Source: Mycolicibacterium setense
Lineage (GTDB): Bacteria > Actinomycetota > Actinomycetes > Mycobacteriales > Mycobacteriaceae
DNA length: 64,000 bases
NCBI RefSeq assembly: GCF_000805385.1
Contig: NZ_JTJW01000008.1
Span: 124,001-188,000, forward strand
Reading direction: 5' to 3'
Shown here: piece after piece, positions 17,512-25,440 of the stretch
Position numbering within the stretch: position 1 is the first letter of the stretch
Layout: every line of letters begins with the position of its first letter
The notes under the pieces: model-generated
Told to the model about the DNA's origin: nothing
The model's database searches: none
What the model saw: only the letters and a program-made list of their open reading frames with translations
Position numbers and translations under genes: made by a program

Positions 17512-18372
17512 TCAGGCGCCCGGCTCGGACTCGACGGCGATCTGGCGTTTCTTGCGCAGCGGAACCGGTGCCACGGCGCCCGGTGCCAATTTTCGCGCGC
17601 TGATCAGAAATGCGGTGTGGCCGCGCATGTTGTGTTCCGGGCGGACCGCCAGGCCCACCACGTGCCAGCCGCGCTGCATGCTTTCCCAGGCCCGCGGTTC
17701 GGTCCAGCACTGCTGCTCGCGCAGGGCCTCCACGACTCGCGACAGCTGGGTGACGGTGGCGACGTAGACCATCAGCACGCCACCGGCGACGAGGGCCTTG
17801 GAGACCGCGGGCAGCACCTCCCAGGGGGCGAGCATGTCCAGCACCACGCGGTCCATCTCGGGGCCGTCGTAGTCGGCCAGGTCGGCGATCACCAGGTCCC
17901 AATTGTCCGGGCGCTCACCGAAAAATGTCGTGACGTTGCGCTCGGCGGTCGGGGCGTGATCGTCGCGGATCTCGTATGAGGTGACCCGTCCCTCGGGTCC
18001 GACGGCCCGCAGCAGCGAGCAGGTCAGCGCACCGGATCCGGCGCCGGCTTCCAATACCCGGGCGCCCGGAAAGATATCGCCTTCGTGCACGATCTGTGCG
18101 GCGTCTTTCGGGTAGATCACCTGGGCGCCGCGCGGCATCGACATCACATAGTCGACCAGCAGCGGTCGCAGCACCAGGAACTGATCGCCGTTGGTGGATC
18201 TGACCACGCTGCCTTCGGGCAGCCCGATCACGTTGTCGAAGGCGATGATGCCGCGGTGGGTGTGGAACTCACCGCCGGGGTTGAGCACCATCGTGTAGCG
18301 CCGGCCCTTGGCGTCGGTGAGTTGCACCCGGTCGCCAACGGCAAACGGTCCGGTCGGTCTCTTCCCTGCCAC
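17512..18372 (-). CDS. trmI: tRNA (adenine-58-N1)-methyltransferase
   Basis: A 286-residue class-I methyltransferase that makes m1A58 in the T-loop of tRNA. It has an N-terminal beta domain (VGDRVQLTDAKGRRYTMVL, FHTHRG), then the SAM-binding loop VLEAGAGSGALTCSLLRAVG and the motif-IV-like LDMLAPWEVLPAVSKALVAG, as in the crystallised mycobacterial homologue Rv2118c (280 residues). The start is the GTG at 18372, reading VAGKRPTGPF; longer forms would run into the promoter of the divergent gene at 18458. Confidence 0.93.
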   Translation of the reverse strand: MAGKRPTGPFAVGDRVQLTDAKGRRYTMVLNPGGEFHTHRGIIAFDNVIGLPEGSVVRSTNGDQFLVLRPLLVDYVMSMPRGAQVIYPKDAAQIVHEGDIFPGARVLEAGAGSGALTCSLLRAVGPEGRVTSYEIRDDHAPTAERNVTTFFGERPDNWDLVIADLADYDGPEMDRVVLDMLAPWEVLPAVSKALVAGGVLMVYVATVTQLSRVVEALREQQCWTEPRAWESMQRGWHVVGLAVRPEHNMRGHTAFLISARKLAPGAVAPVPLRKKRQIAVESEPGA

Positions 18373-18457
18373 GGACGTCCAGCCTGCCAGTACCCGCACC
18401 CGCAGGGGCGCCCGGGGTTCCGCAACTTTGTCGGGGCCCGGTCTTAGGCTTCTGGGT

Positions 18458-19285
18458 GTGAGCGAAGAACCGGCCCCGGCACCGCGCCGCCCGGCGCTGT
18501 CACCATCGCGGGCGGGTGATTTCAAACAGTGCCCGCTGCTCTACCGGTTCCGCGCCATAGATCGGCTCCCCGAGCCGCGGTCCCCTGCCCAGCTGCGTGG
18601 TTCGCTGGTGCACGCCGCTCTGGAGCAGCTCTATGGCCTCCCTGCGGCCGAGCGGGTGCACGACACGGCGCTGACGCTGGTCGAGCCGGCGTGGGAGCAG
18701 GTGGTGGCCGCCGAGCCGGAGCTGGCCGACACCGAATATCCGGCCACGCTGCTCGCCGAGGCCAGGGCGCTGTTGTCGGGGTACTACCGCCTGGAGGATC
18801 CGACCCGGTTCGACCCGCAGTGTTGCGAGCACCGGCTCGAGGTCGAACTCGCCGACGGCACGCTGCTGCGCGGATTCGTCGACCGGATCGACGTCGCACC
18901 GTCGGGCGAGTTGCGTGTCGTGGATTACAAGACCGGCAAGGCCCCGCCCGAGGCGCGGGCGCAGGCGGAGTTCAAGGCGATGTTCCAGATGAAGTTCTAT
19001 GCCGTGGCGCTGCTGCGGTCGCGGGGCGTGATGCCGTCGCGGCTTCGGCTGTTGTATCTGGCCGACGGTCAGGTGCTCGACTACTCCCCCGCACACGACG
19101 AGCTGTTGCGGTTCGAGCGGACACTGATGGCGATCTGGAAAGCCATTCAGGCCGCCGGGGCAACAGGCGACTTCCGGCCGAACCCGTCGCGGTTGTGTTC
19201 GTGGTGTGCGCATCAGAGTTTGTGTCCGGCGTTCGGTGGCACCCCGCCGCCGTATCCCGGATGGCCAGAATCAGGAGTTGCATGA
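18458..19285 (+). CDS. RecB-family Fe-S nuclease
   Basis: A 275-residue PD-(D/E)XK nuclease of the PDDEXK_1/RecB group. The catalytic core is GFVDRID followed by LRVVDYKTGKA. Cys25 (KQCPLLYRF) plus three C-terminal cysteines in CSWCAHQSLC match the four-cysteine iron-sulfur staple of AddB/Cas4-type nucleases. It stands alone, with no helicase domain. The GTG start at 18458 has TAGGCT (18445-18450) seven bases upstream and no Shine-Dalgarno sequence, so the mRNA is probably leaderless. It overlaps the thioesterase gene by four bases. Confidence 0.88.
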   Translation: MSEEPAPAPRRPALSPSRAGDFKQCPLLYRFRAIDRLPEPRSPAQLRGSLVHAALEQLYGLPAAERVHDTALTLVEPAWEQVVAAEPELADTEYPATLLAEARALLSGYYRLEDPTRFDPQCCEHRLEVELADGTLLRGFVDRIDVAPSGELRVVDYKTGKAPPEARAQAEFKAMFQMKFYAVALLRSRGVMPSRLRLLYLADGQVLDYSPAHDELLRFERTLMAIWKAIQAAGATGDFRPNPSRLCSWCAHQSLCPAFGGTPPPYPGWPESGVA

Positions 19286-20079
19286 TCGGGTGTCACTACC
19301 ATCGGCGGGGTTCCGATGGTGAGTACCAACTGTTCGAATCCACCGCCGACACCCGCAGCAACTGGGATCCGGCCATCCAGCACGGCTCGCCGCCGCTGGC
19401 GCTGTTGACCAAGGCGATCGAGGAGTTGACGGCGGACTCCGGCCTGCGGGTGGGACGTTTGACGCTTGACATCCTGGGTGCGATTCCCGTTGCACCGGTT
19501 CGCGTTCGGGCCTGGGTGGACCGGCCGGGATCCCGCATCTCGATGGTCGCCGCGGAGATGGAGGCGGCCCGGCCCGACGGCACGTGGCGGGCGGTGGCGC
19601 GGGTGACGGCCTGGCTGCTGGCACCCAGCGACACCAGTGACGTGGTCACCGACCGTTTCGCACCGCTGGTCGAGGGCGAGGCCGACGACGTGGCACACAA
19701 CTGGGAAGGTGCGCCGGGCTATCTGGAGAGCGTGTCGTGGCGACGGCAACGCACCGCCGACGGTGAGGCCGCGGTGGCGTGGATGAGTCCGCTGACGCCG
19801 GTGGTCGACGATGAGGAGACGACGGCGCTGCAGCGCCTGGCGCTTGTCGTCGATTCGGCCAATGGCATTGGTGCAGCGCTGGATCCAACTAAGTTCGTCT
19901 TCATGAACACCGATACCTCTGTTCATCTGCACCGGCTTCCGGAGGGCTCGGACTTCGCGTTGCGCGCCCGCGGCTCGATCGGACCGGACGGCGTCGGCGC
20001 GACGACCGCGGAAATATTTGACCGCCAAGGATTTATCGGCACCTCGGCTCAGACCCTGCTGGTGATGCGCGCACCGTGA
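19282..20079 (+). CDS. Acyl-CoA thioesterase-like (double hotdog) protein
   Basis: A 265-residue protein with two tandem hotdog halves, as in TesB-type thioesterases of actinobacteria. Evidence is the substrate-tunnel helix region HGSPPLALLTKAIEEL, the strand pattern VGRLTLDILGAIPVAPV and the second half ending in TAEIFDRQGFIGTSAQTLL, which is the common thioesterase C-terminus. The likely role is hydrolysis of acyl-CoA; chain length is unknown. The ATG overlaps the nuclease stop (ATGA) and has AGGAG upstream. The gene also overlaps the next gene by four bases. Confidence 0.82.
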   Translation: MIGCHYHRRGSDGEYQLFESTADTRSNWDPAIQHGSPPLALLTKAIEELTADSGLRVGRLTLDILGAIPVAPVRVRAWVDRPGSRISMVAAEMEAARPDGTWRAVARVTAWLLAPSDTSDVVTDRFAPLVEGEADDVAHNWEGAPGYLESVSWRRQRTADGEAAVAWMSPLTPVVDDEETTALQRLALVVDSANGIGAALDPTKFVFMNTDTSVHLHRLPEGSDFALRARGSIGPDGVGATTAEIFDRQGFIGTSAQTLLVMRAP

Positions 20080-20612
20080 ACAGCCCGTTGCGCCGCCAGT
20101 TCGACGTCGCCTGGGCGCTGGCCGACCTGCACCTGTCGGCACTGTCCGGCGCCGATCACCTGTGGGAACCCGGTCCGCTGGTGTGGACGGTGCACGAGGA
20201 TTCGGCGGGCCGGTGGTGGCCGGACTTCGCGGACGTCGAGCCCGACCCGGTGCCGGTTCCGACCATCGGCTGGCTGACGTGGCACATGATCTTCTGGTGG
20301 TCCACCGCCCTGGCCCACCTCGAAGGCCGGCCGCCGACGCCGCGCGCCGAGATCGACTGGCCGGGTCCGACCGACGCCGTCCGACGGATCAGAGTGCTCC
20401 ACGAACGGTGGAGCCGGCTGTTGGGCACGTTGACCGACGCCGATCTGCTTGCTCCTGCGACATTTCCGTGGGGCCCCGACTCTGGCCGGACACTGGCGGA
20501 CATGGTGTTGTGGTTGAACGTCGAACTGACGAAGAATGCGGCGGAGATCGGCCAACTTCGCCTGCTGCGCGCGGCGTCCGGGGAGGCCGGCAGATCTGCC
20601 GAACCGACGTGA
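20076..20612 (+). CDS. DinB-like four-helix protein
   Basis: A 178-residue protein of the DinB/YfiT-like helical-bundle superfamily. It opens with LRRQFDVAWALADLHLSAL, has WLTWHMIFWWSTAL with the His of the metal site, and ends with a last helix containing WLNVELTKNAAEIGQL. Many actinobacterial members are thiol transferases that use mycothiol, but the specific reaction here is unknown. The GTG overlaps the thioesterase stop by four bases. It is the last gene of the nuclease-thioesterase-DinB operon. Confidence 0.75.
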   Translation: MNSPLRRQFDVAWALADLHLSALSGADHLWEPGPLVWTVHEDSAGRWWPDFADVEPDPVPVPTIGWLTWHMIFWWSTALAHLEGRPPTPRAEIDWPGPTDAVRRIRVLHERWSRLLGTLTDADLLAPATFPWGPDSGRTLADMVLWLNVELTKNAAEIGQLRLLRAASGEAGRSAEPT

Positions 20613-20943
20613 CGGACGGAGCGCCGAACTCGGCGTGTTCGATGGCCTGTGACGGGATGTTCAGCTACTGAGCGAGTTGTGCCGGGCGATGGCCGGACGA
20701 ACCTTGTTACAGTGTCGGAAGGAAATCACGTGCGTTGCAGTTTCGGGACGGTCCCTCGCGGGAGCTGGTAAATCGTCCCGGGGTCGTGGAACGTGGTTGT
20801 TGTGGATCAAAGTTTCTCCCACACGTCATCGCCTACCAGCGAAGATACGGTGGTATTGACGTCCAGCCGGGAGTGTTGCACCGGGCTTTCCTGAGCAAAC
20901 AACGCGAGCACACTGCCCAAAAGACGATTCCCAGGGGGAGCCT
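20613..20943. other. Long leader/intergenic region before the desaturase
   Basis: This 331-bp stretch has no convincing gene. It contains a TACAGT -10-like box at 20709-20714. It also holds a nested inverted repeat: outer arms CGGGACG (20745-20751) and CGTCCCG (20775-20781), inner hairpin CCC-TCGC-GGG (20754-20763). The dyad has no T-run, so it is not a classical terminator. A strong AGGGGGGAG-like ribosome site precedes the desaturase ATG. Confidence 0.5.
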
Positions 20944-21930
20944 ATGCAGAGGGATCTGACAGACGCCGAGTTTCTCGACGAACTCGAGCATGTCGCCGAG
21001 GAAAATCTCAACCACCACTTGGCGGTCGCCAAGGAGTGGCACCCGCACGATTATGTGCCGTGGGACCGAGGCCGCAACTTCGCGGCGCTCGGCGGCGACG
21101 ACTGGGATCCCGAGCAGTCACAGCTGAGCGAGGTGGCGAAGGTGGCGATGGTCACCAACCTGCTCACCGAAGACAATCTGCCGTCGTACCACCGCGGCGC
21201 GGCCCAGCATTTCTCCCTGGACCGCGCGTGGGGCCATTGGGTCAACCGCTGGACGGCGGAGGAAAACCGCCACGGCATCGTCATCCGCGACTACCTCGTC
21301 GTCACTCGCGGTGTCGATCCGGTCGCCCTCGAGCGGGCCCGCATGGAGCACATGCAGAACGGCTACGACCCCAGCGAAGAAGAGCGCAAGATCCACGAGC
21401 CCGGCCCGCTGATGATCTCGGCCTACGCCACGCTGCAGGAGCTCGCGACCCGGGTCAGCCACCGCAACACCGGCAAGATCTGTGACGATCCGATCGCCGA
21501 GGCGATGCTGGCGCGGGTGGCCACTGACGAGAACCTGCACATGGTGTTCTACCGCAACGTTTTCAGCGCCGGATTCGACCTCGCGCCCGATCAGGCCATG
21601 GAAGCGGCCTGTGCCATCATCGAAGGCTTTCAGATGCCCGGCCGTGGCATGCCGAACTGGCGGCGCAACAGCGTGATCATGGCCAAGAACGGCATCTACG
21701 ACCTGCGCCAGCACCTTGAAGAAGTGGTGATGCCCAGCGTCAGGAAGTGGCGGATCTTCGAACGCACCGACGTGAGCGCACGCGGCGAGAAGCGTCGTGA
21801 GCAATTGGCGACCTACCTTGAGGACCTGCAGAAGCAGGTCCTCAAGTTCGAGGAGCAGCGCGACCGCATGCTTGCCCGCGAGGCCGCCAAGGCCGAGCGG
21901 AATGCCGAAAAGGCAGCTGCCGCTTCGTAG
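20944..21930 (+). CDS. Acyl-[ACP] desaturase, DesA1-like
   Basis: A 328-residue soluble di-iron desaturase of the plant stearoyl-ACP type. Iron ligands are seen in TEDNLPSYH, EENRH and DENLH (two E/D-E-x-R/L-H motifs), with WNRWTAEENRHGIVIRDYLV-like family context. It resembles mycobacterial DesA1 (338 residues), which introduces a double bond during mycolic-acid precursor synthesis; whether it is the DesA1 orthologue or a paralogue cannot be settled here. The C-terminal tail is a charged helix. It is transcribed alone after a long leader and ends in a terminator. Confidence 0.92.
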   Translation: MQRDLTDAEFLDELEHVAEENLNHHLAVAKEWHPHDYVPWDRGRNFAALGGDDWDPEQSQLSEVAKVAMVTNLLTEDNLPSYHRGAAQHFSLDRAWGHWVNRWTAEENRHGIVIRDYLVVTRGVDPVALERARMEHMQNGYDPSEEERKIHEPGPLMISAYATLQELATRVSHRNTGKICDDPIAEAMLARVATDENLHMVFYRNVFSAGFDLAPDQAMEAACAIIEGFQMPGRGMPNWRRNSVIMAKNGIYDLRQHLEEVVMPSVRKWRIFERTDVSARGEKRREQLATYLEDLQKQVLKFEEQRDRMLAREAAKAERNAEKAAAAS

Positions 21931-21940
21931 CTCAGATAGT

Positions 21941-21984
21941 CCCGTCGGCGTCGGCAACTGAAACCGACACCGACGGGATTTTTC
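21941..21984 (+). terminator. Rho-independent terminator of the desaturase gene
   Basis: 14-bp arms CCCGTCGGCGTCGG (21941-21954) and CCGACACCGACGGG (21964-21977) with one mismatch, a 9-base loop, then ATTTTTC. It begins ten bases after the desaturase stop codon. Confidence 0.9.
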
Positions 21985-22005
21985 GGAGCCATATATTTGC
22001 TTGCG

Positions 22006-22015
22006 TCTATATAGA
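22006..22015. promoter_or_regulatory. ArsR operator candidate
   Basis: Perfect palindrome TCTATATAGA, 20 bp before the arsR-type start codon and within the presumed promoter. AT-rich dyads of this form are typical ArsR-family sites; autoregulation is inferred. Confidence 0.5.
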
Positions 22016-22035
22016 TGTCATGCGATACTCAAGGT

Positions 22036-22353
22036 ATGGACGTGTTCGAGGCAGTCGCCGAACCCAGCAGGCGCGCGTTGCTCGATGCCCTCGTCGAAGG
22101 CGAACGCACCGCGGGTGAACTGGTCGCCACCCTTCCGGGGCTGACCCAGCCCACCGTGTCACGACACCTACGGGTGTTACGAGAGGTCGGCCTGGTCGAG
22201 GTGCGGCCCGACGCGCAGCGTCGCATTTACGCCCTGCGCGCCGACGGCCTCATGCAGATCGACGAGTGGATCGAGAGGTACCGCCGCTACTGGTCCGATC
22301 ACCTCGACGCCCTGGAAAGTCATCTCAAAGCGACCCACAAGGAGACGAAATGA
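22036..22353 (+). CDS. ArsR-family regulator (SdpR-like)
   Basis: A 105-residue winged-helix repressor. It has AEPSRRALLDALVEGERTAGELV and the recognition helix TQPTVSRHLRVLREVGLV. There is no metal-binding Cys motif, so it belongs to the subgroup encoded with SRPBCC proteins rather than true metal sensors. The ATG at 22036 follows CAAGG; an ATG at 22015 would fall in the operator. It overlaps the SRPBCC gene by four bases and leads a three-gene operon. Confidence 0.9.
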   Translation: MDVFEAVAEPSRRALLDALVEGERTAGELVATLPGLTQPTVSRHLRVLREVGLVEVRPDAQRRIYALRADGLMQIDEWIERYRRYWSDHLDALESHLKATHKETK

Positions 22354-22877
22354 CAAGCCGCGAAGGAAAACTCACTGTCGAGGGAGACCGGGCCGCGCTG
22401 CACTTCGAACGACGCCTGCCTTATCCCGTCGACGCGGTGTGGGCCGCCATCACCGACCCCGGACAGCGCGGCGAATGGATGGGCGAAACCACGATCGATG
22501 CCCGCGAGGGCGGCACGATCGAGATGATTCCGCATGCACCGCCGGTCCCGCCGCAACAGAAGAAGATGACCGGACGGATCCGAGTCTGGGACCCGCCAAG
22601 GGTTTTCGAACACGAGTGGAATCAGGCCGTGCTGTCCGCCCCCGAATCCGGCATCGTGCGTTACGAACTCATCCCGGACGGCGACGGCACCTTGCTTCGT
22701 TTCACCCACCGCGGCCTGACGGTCTCTGACGGTCAGGGATTCCACCCCGGCACCCACGCCTACCTGGACCGGTTGGAGGCGCATCTCGGCGGGCAGCCCC
22801 TGCCCGACTGGGCCCAGCGTTATCAACAAGTCGCTCAGACCCTCGAAACCCAATGGACCGCAGAGACAGGAAACTGA
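22350..22877 (+). CDS. SRPBCC (AHSA1-like) ligand-binding protein
   Basis: A 175-residue START/AHSA1-fold protein. LHFERRLPYPVDAVWAAITD and WMGETTIDAREGGTIEM are typical of the family encoded beside ArsR regulators. It is presumed to bind a hydrophobic ligand; no catalytic residue can be named. The ATG overlaps the arsR stop (ATGA) and GGAG is upstream, so the two proteins are probably made together. A flavodoxin-like gene follows after one base. Confidence 0.85.
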   Translation: MTSREGKLTVEGDRAALHFERRLPYPVDAVWAAITDPGQRGEWMGETTIDAREGGTIEMIPHAPPVPPQQKKMTGRIRVWDPPRVFEHEWNQAVLSAPESGIVRYELIPDGDGTLLRFTHRGLTVSDGQGFHPGTHAYLDRLEAHLGGQPLPDWAQRYQQVAQTLETQWTAETGN

Positions 22878-22878
22878 C

Positions 22879-23511
22879 ATGGCGCACAACGGAACTGACA
22901 TCGCCGCACCCACTGTCGCGGTGGTCTACCACTCCGGCTTCGGTCATACCTCGACCCTCGCCGACGCGGTCGGTGCCGGCGCCCGTGACGCCGGAGCCGA
23001 CGTCACCGTCATGCACGTCGAGCGCATGACGGACCAGGATTGGGGCGTGCTGGACGACGTCGATGCGATGATCTTCGGCAGCCCCACTTTCATGGGTAAC
23101 GTATCGGCGGGATTTCAGGCCTTCGCCGAAAAGACCGGCCGACGGTGCATGGAAGGCAGGTGGCGGGACAAGGTCGCGGCCGGATTCACAAACTCAGGAG
23201 CCAAGAGCGGCGACAAGCTCGCCACGTTGAACTCGTTGGCGGTCTTCGCCGCCCAGCACCACATGCATTGGGTGAACCTCGGTTTGGGCGCCGGCTGGAA
23301 CAGCGCGGCAGGCAGCGAACACGACCTGAACCGGCTCGGCTTCTGGCTCGGCGCCGCGGCCGCCACCGATGTCGATGCCGGACCCGACCAGGTGCACCCG
23401 GCCGATGTCCAGACCTGCCGTCACCTCGGGCATCGTGTCGCATTGGTGACGCGTCAGCTCAACATCGGCCGCACGCTCAGTCCAGCGGCTTCAGTTCCTG
23501 CAGCATCGTAG
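22879..23511 (+). CDS. Flavodoxin-fold NAD(P)H-dependent oxidoreductase
   Basis: A 210-residue WrbA/flavodoxin-like protein. The FMN phosphate loop is VVYHSGFGHTSTLA, and the isoalloxazine loops include FGSPTFMGNVSA and TNSGAKSGDK. It probably reduces quinones or nitro compounds using FMN. It is the third gene of the ArsR-SRPBCC operon, one base after the previous stop. Its last 35 bp overlap the converging oxidoreductase gene. Confidence 0.85.
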   Translation: MAHNGTDIAAPTVAVVYHSGFGHTSTLADAVGAGARDAGADVTVMHVERMTDQDWGVLDDVDAMIFGSPTFMGNVSAGFQAFAEKTGRRCMEGRWRDKVAAGFTNSGAKSGDKLATLNSLAVFAAQHHMHWVNLGLGAGWNSAAGSEHDLNRLGFWLGAAAATDVDAGPDQVHPADVQTCRHLGHRVALVTRQLNIGRTLSPAASVPAAS

Positions 23512-24853
23512 GCACCAGCTCACTGACCGTCGGGTGGATGTGCATGGTGCGCGATATCGCGGTGTACGGCAGTTTCGCGGTCATGACGTCGAGGATGGAA
23601 TGCACCACCTCATCCCCGCCGACTCCGAGGATGGCCACGCCGAGAATCTGCTCGGTCTCGGCATCGACCACCACCTTCATGAAGCCCTGCGTCTCGCCTT
23701 TCTCGACCGCACGCCCGACCCTGGTCATCGGACGCTTGCCCACCAACGCTTTTCGACCGGATTTCCGCACCTGATCGACGGTCATGCCGGCCCGTCCCAG
23801 CGGCGGGTCGATGTAGAGCGCGTAGGTGGTGATGCGGTCGCTCACCCGGCGCGGATCATCGTCGAGCAGATTGGCCGCCACGATCTCGAAGTCGTTGTAG
23901 GACGTGTGGGTGAACGCGCCCTTGCCGTTGCAGTCCCCCATCGCCCAGATGTGCTCGGCCGTGGTGCGCAACTGGTCGTCGACCACGACGTAGCCACGCC
24001 CGTCGAGGTCCACGCCGGCGTTCTCCAACCCGAGGTCGTCGGTGTTGGGCATACGTCCCACAGCGAGCAGCAGGTGCGTTCCCGCGATCGGATCGGCACC
24101 CTCACGCGGTGTCACCTCGAAACCGCTGCCGCGCTTGGCAAACCGAATGTCGGTGGCGTCGAGCACCACCTCGATCCCCTCGGCCCGCAGGATCTCGGCG
24201 ATGGTGGCCGAGACGTCCTCATCCTCGCGCGAGGTCAGCCGCGGTCCCTTCTCGATCACCGTCACCCGGGCACCGAAGCGCCGGTACATCTGTGCGAACT
24301 CCAGCGCGATGTAGCTGCCGCCCACGATGACCAGGTGCTCGGGTACTTGGTCGAGGTCGAGGATGCCGACGTTGGTGAGGTAGTCGATACCGTCCAGCCC
24401 GGGGAACACGGGAATCACGGCTCGCCCACCGACATTGAGGAAAATCCGGTCGGCGCGCAGCAGTTCGCCGTCGACGTCGATGGTGTGCGGGTCGACGAAC
24501 CGGGCGTGGCCGCGCAACAGCACCGCCCCGTTCATGGCCTCGAGCCAATCCTCGACGCCGTGGCGGTCGGCCAGCATGATCGCATCCTTGCGGGCCTTGA
24601 CCTTCGCCATGTCGATGTCGACATCGCCTGTGCCGACTCCGAAATCAGCGCCGCGCCGCGCGAGATGGGCGGCATGTGCACTGGCCACAAGGGTTTTGGT
24701 GGGGATGCAGCCGTAGTTGACGCAGGTTCCGCCGACCAGCTTGCGTTCGATCACCGCGACGCTCTGTCCCGCTGAGGTCAACCGGCCGGCCAACGGTGGC
24801 CCGGCCTGACCCGCGCCGATGACGATTGCGTCGAAACTCCGCGCGGGCGCCAT
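23477..24853 (-). CDS. Class-I pyridine nucleotide-disulfide oxidoreductase (RclA/MerA-like)
   Basis: A 458-residue FAD enzyme. N-terminal FAD loop is GAGQAGPPLAGRL, the redox-active disulfide is GGTCVNYGCIPTK (Cys-x4-Cys), the NAD(P) loop is IVGGSYIALEFAQMYRR, and the dimerisation domain includes HIHPTVSELVPTML. The GQAGPPLA variant resembles the RclA/mercuric-reductase-like group. It lacks the mercury-binding N-terminal domain and C-terminal Cys pair of MerA, so a role in reducing a copper, thiol or oxidised species is more likely than mercury detoxification. It is three bases from the DUF4126 gene upstream. Confidence 0.88.
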   Translation of the reverse strand: MAPARSFDAIVIGAGQAGPPLAGRLTSAGQSVAVIERKLVGGTCVNYGCIPTKTLVASAHAAHLARRGADFGVGTGDVDIDMAKVKARKDAIMLADRHGVEDWLEAMNGAVLLRGHARFVDPHTIDVDGELLRADRIFLNVGGRAVIPVFPGLDGIDYLTNVGILDLDQVPEHLVIVGGSYIALEFAQMYRRFGARVTVIEKGPRLTSREDEDVSATIAEILRAEGIEVVLDATDIRFAKRGSGFEVTPREGADPIAGTHLLLAVGRMPNTDDLGLENAGVDLDGRGYVVVDDQLRTTAEHIWAMGDCNGKGAFTHTSYNDFEIVAANLLDDDPRRVSDRITTYALYIDPPLGRAGMTVDQVRKSGRKALVGKRPMTRVGRAVEKGETQGFMKVVVDAETEQILGVAILGVGGDEVVHSILDVMTAKLPYTAISRTMHIHPTVSELVPTMLQELKPLD

Positions 24854-24856
24854 CGT

Positions 24857-25339
24857 CTACACGATCGAGGTCAGGGCAGCGACCGCGAAACCTCCGAGTA
24901 CGGCGACCGCATCCTCGAACAGTGCGACGGGCAGGTCGTGGCCGTCATTGCGGGCGACCAGACGCTTGCGTGCCTCGTAGCCGCCGAGGGTACCGATGAC
25001 CGCACCCACCAGGGCCCCACCGAGCGCGGTGAAGGTGTAGCCCCATGCGGTACCGATCACCGCACCGGCGAACGCACCGGTGATGAGCCGGGCGATGAAC
25101 TGCACCGGCGTCTTGCGACTCGGGGTCTTCGGCAGTTGGTCGGTGACCAACTCCACCACGGCGAGAATGGTCAGTACGGTCACCGTGATCGGGTGTGCCA
25201 ACCACTCGACCCACGTCCCGTCGAGGTTGATCCAGTTCAATGCCGCGGCCCAGGCGACGGCGGCGGGTGCGGTGAACGCCCGCAGTCCGGCCACCACCCC
25301 GATGAACAACGCCAACAACAGAACCAGAAAATGCGTCAT
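24857..25339 (-). CDS. DUF4126 membrane protein
   Basis: A 160-residue integral membrane protein with about four helices; residues 5-30, 52-68, 88-118 and 137-158 are hydrophobic. The pattern LRAFTAPAAVAWAAALNWI and ELVTDQLPKTPSR is characteristic of DUF4126. Function unknown. It matches M. tuberculosis Rv2120c in length and position next to hisG. The flavin oxidoreductase follows three bases later and may be co-transcribed. Confidence 0.85.
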   Translation of the reverse strand: MTHFLVLLLALFIGVVAGLRAFTAPAAVAWAAALNWINLDGTWVEWLAHPITVTVLTILAVVELVTDQLPKTPSRKTPVQFIARLITGAFAGAVIGTAWGYTFTALGGALVGAVIGTLGGYEARKRLVARNDGHDLPVALFEDAVAVLGGFAVAALTSIV

Positions 25340-25400
25340 GGCAACCCTCCGCGGCGTGAAATTGTCACCCGGACGCTAACACGCAAGCAGGCGCAGCACG

Positions 25401-25440
25401 CGCCGATCAGAAACGGCGGTGTCCGCCGATCAGAAACGGC
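25401..25440. repeat. 17-bp direct repeat spanning the hisG stop
   Basis: CGCCGATCAGAAACGGC occurs at 25401-25417 and 25424-25440 (period 23 bp). The second copy contains the last codons and stop of hisG. Each copy can fold into a short stem (CGCCG/CGGCG-type). It probably arose by local duplication; it may help end transcription, but no T-run is present. Confidence 0.7.

Noticed and set aside
18458..19285. Cas4 nuclease
   Set aside because: The four-cysteine RecB-like layout is shared with Cas4, but there are no cas neighbours or repeats, and the position matches the mycobacterial RecB-like gene next to trmI.
20745..20781. Rho-independent terminator for the DinB-gene operon
   Set aside because: The dyad has no T-run and lies over 130 bp from the stop codon.
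20677..20859. 60-codon frame in the desaturase leader
   Set aside because: Arg/Ser/Gly-rich product with no ribosome site or protein-like pattern; probably chance in GC-rich DNA.
23477..24853. Mercuric reductase
   Set aside because: The active-site disulfide is present, but the N-terminal metal-binding domain and the C-terminal Cys pair are absent and there are no mer neighbours.
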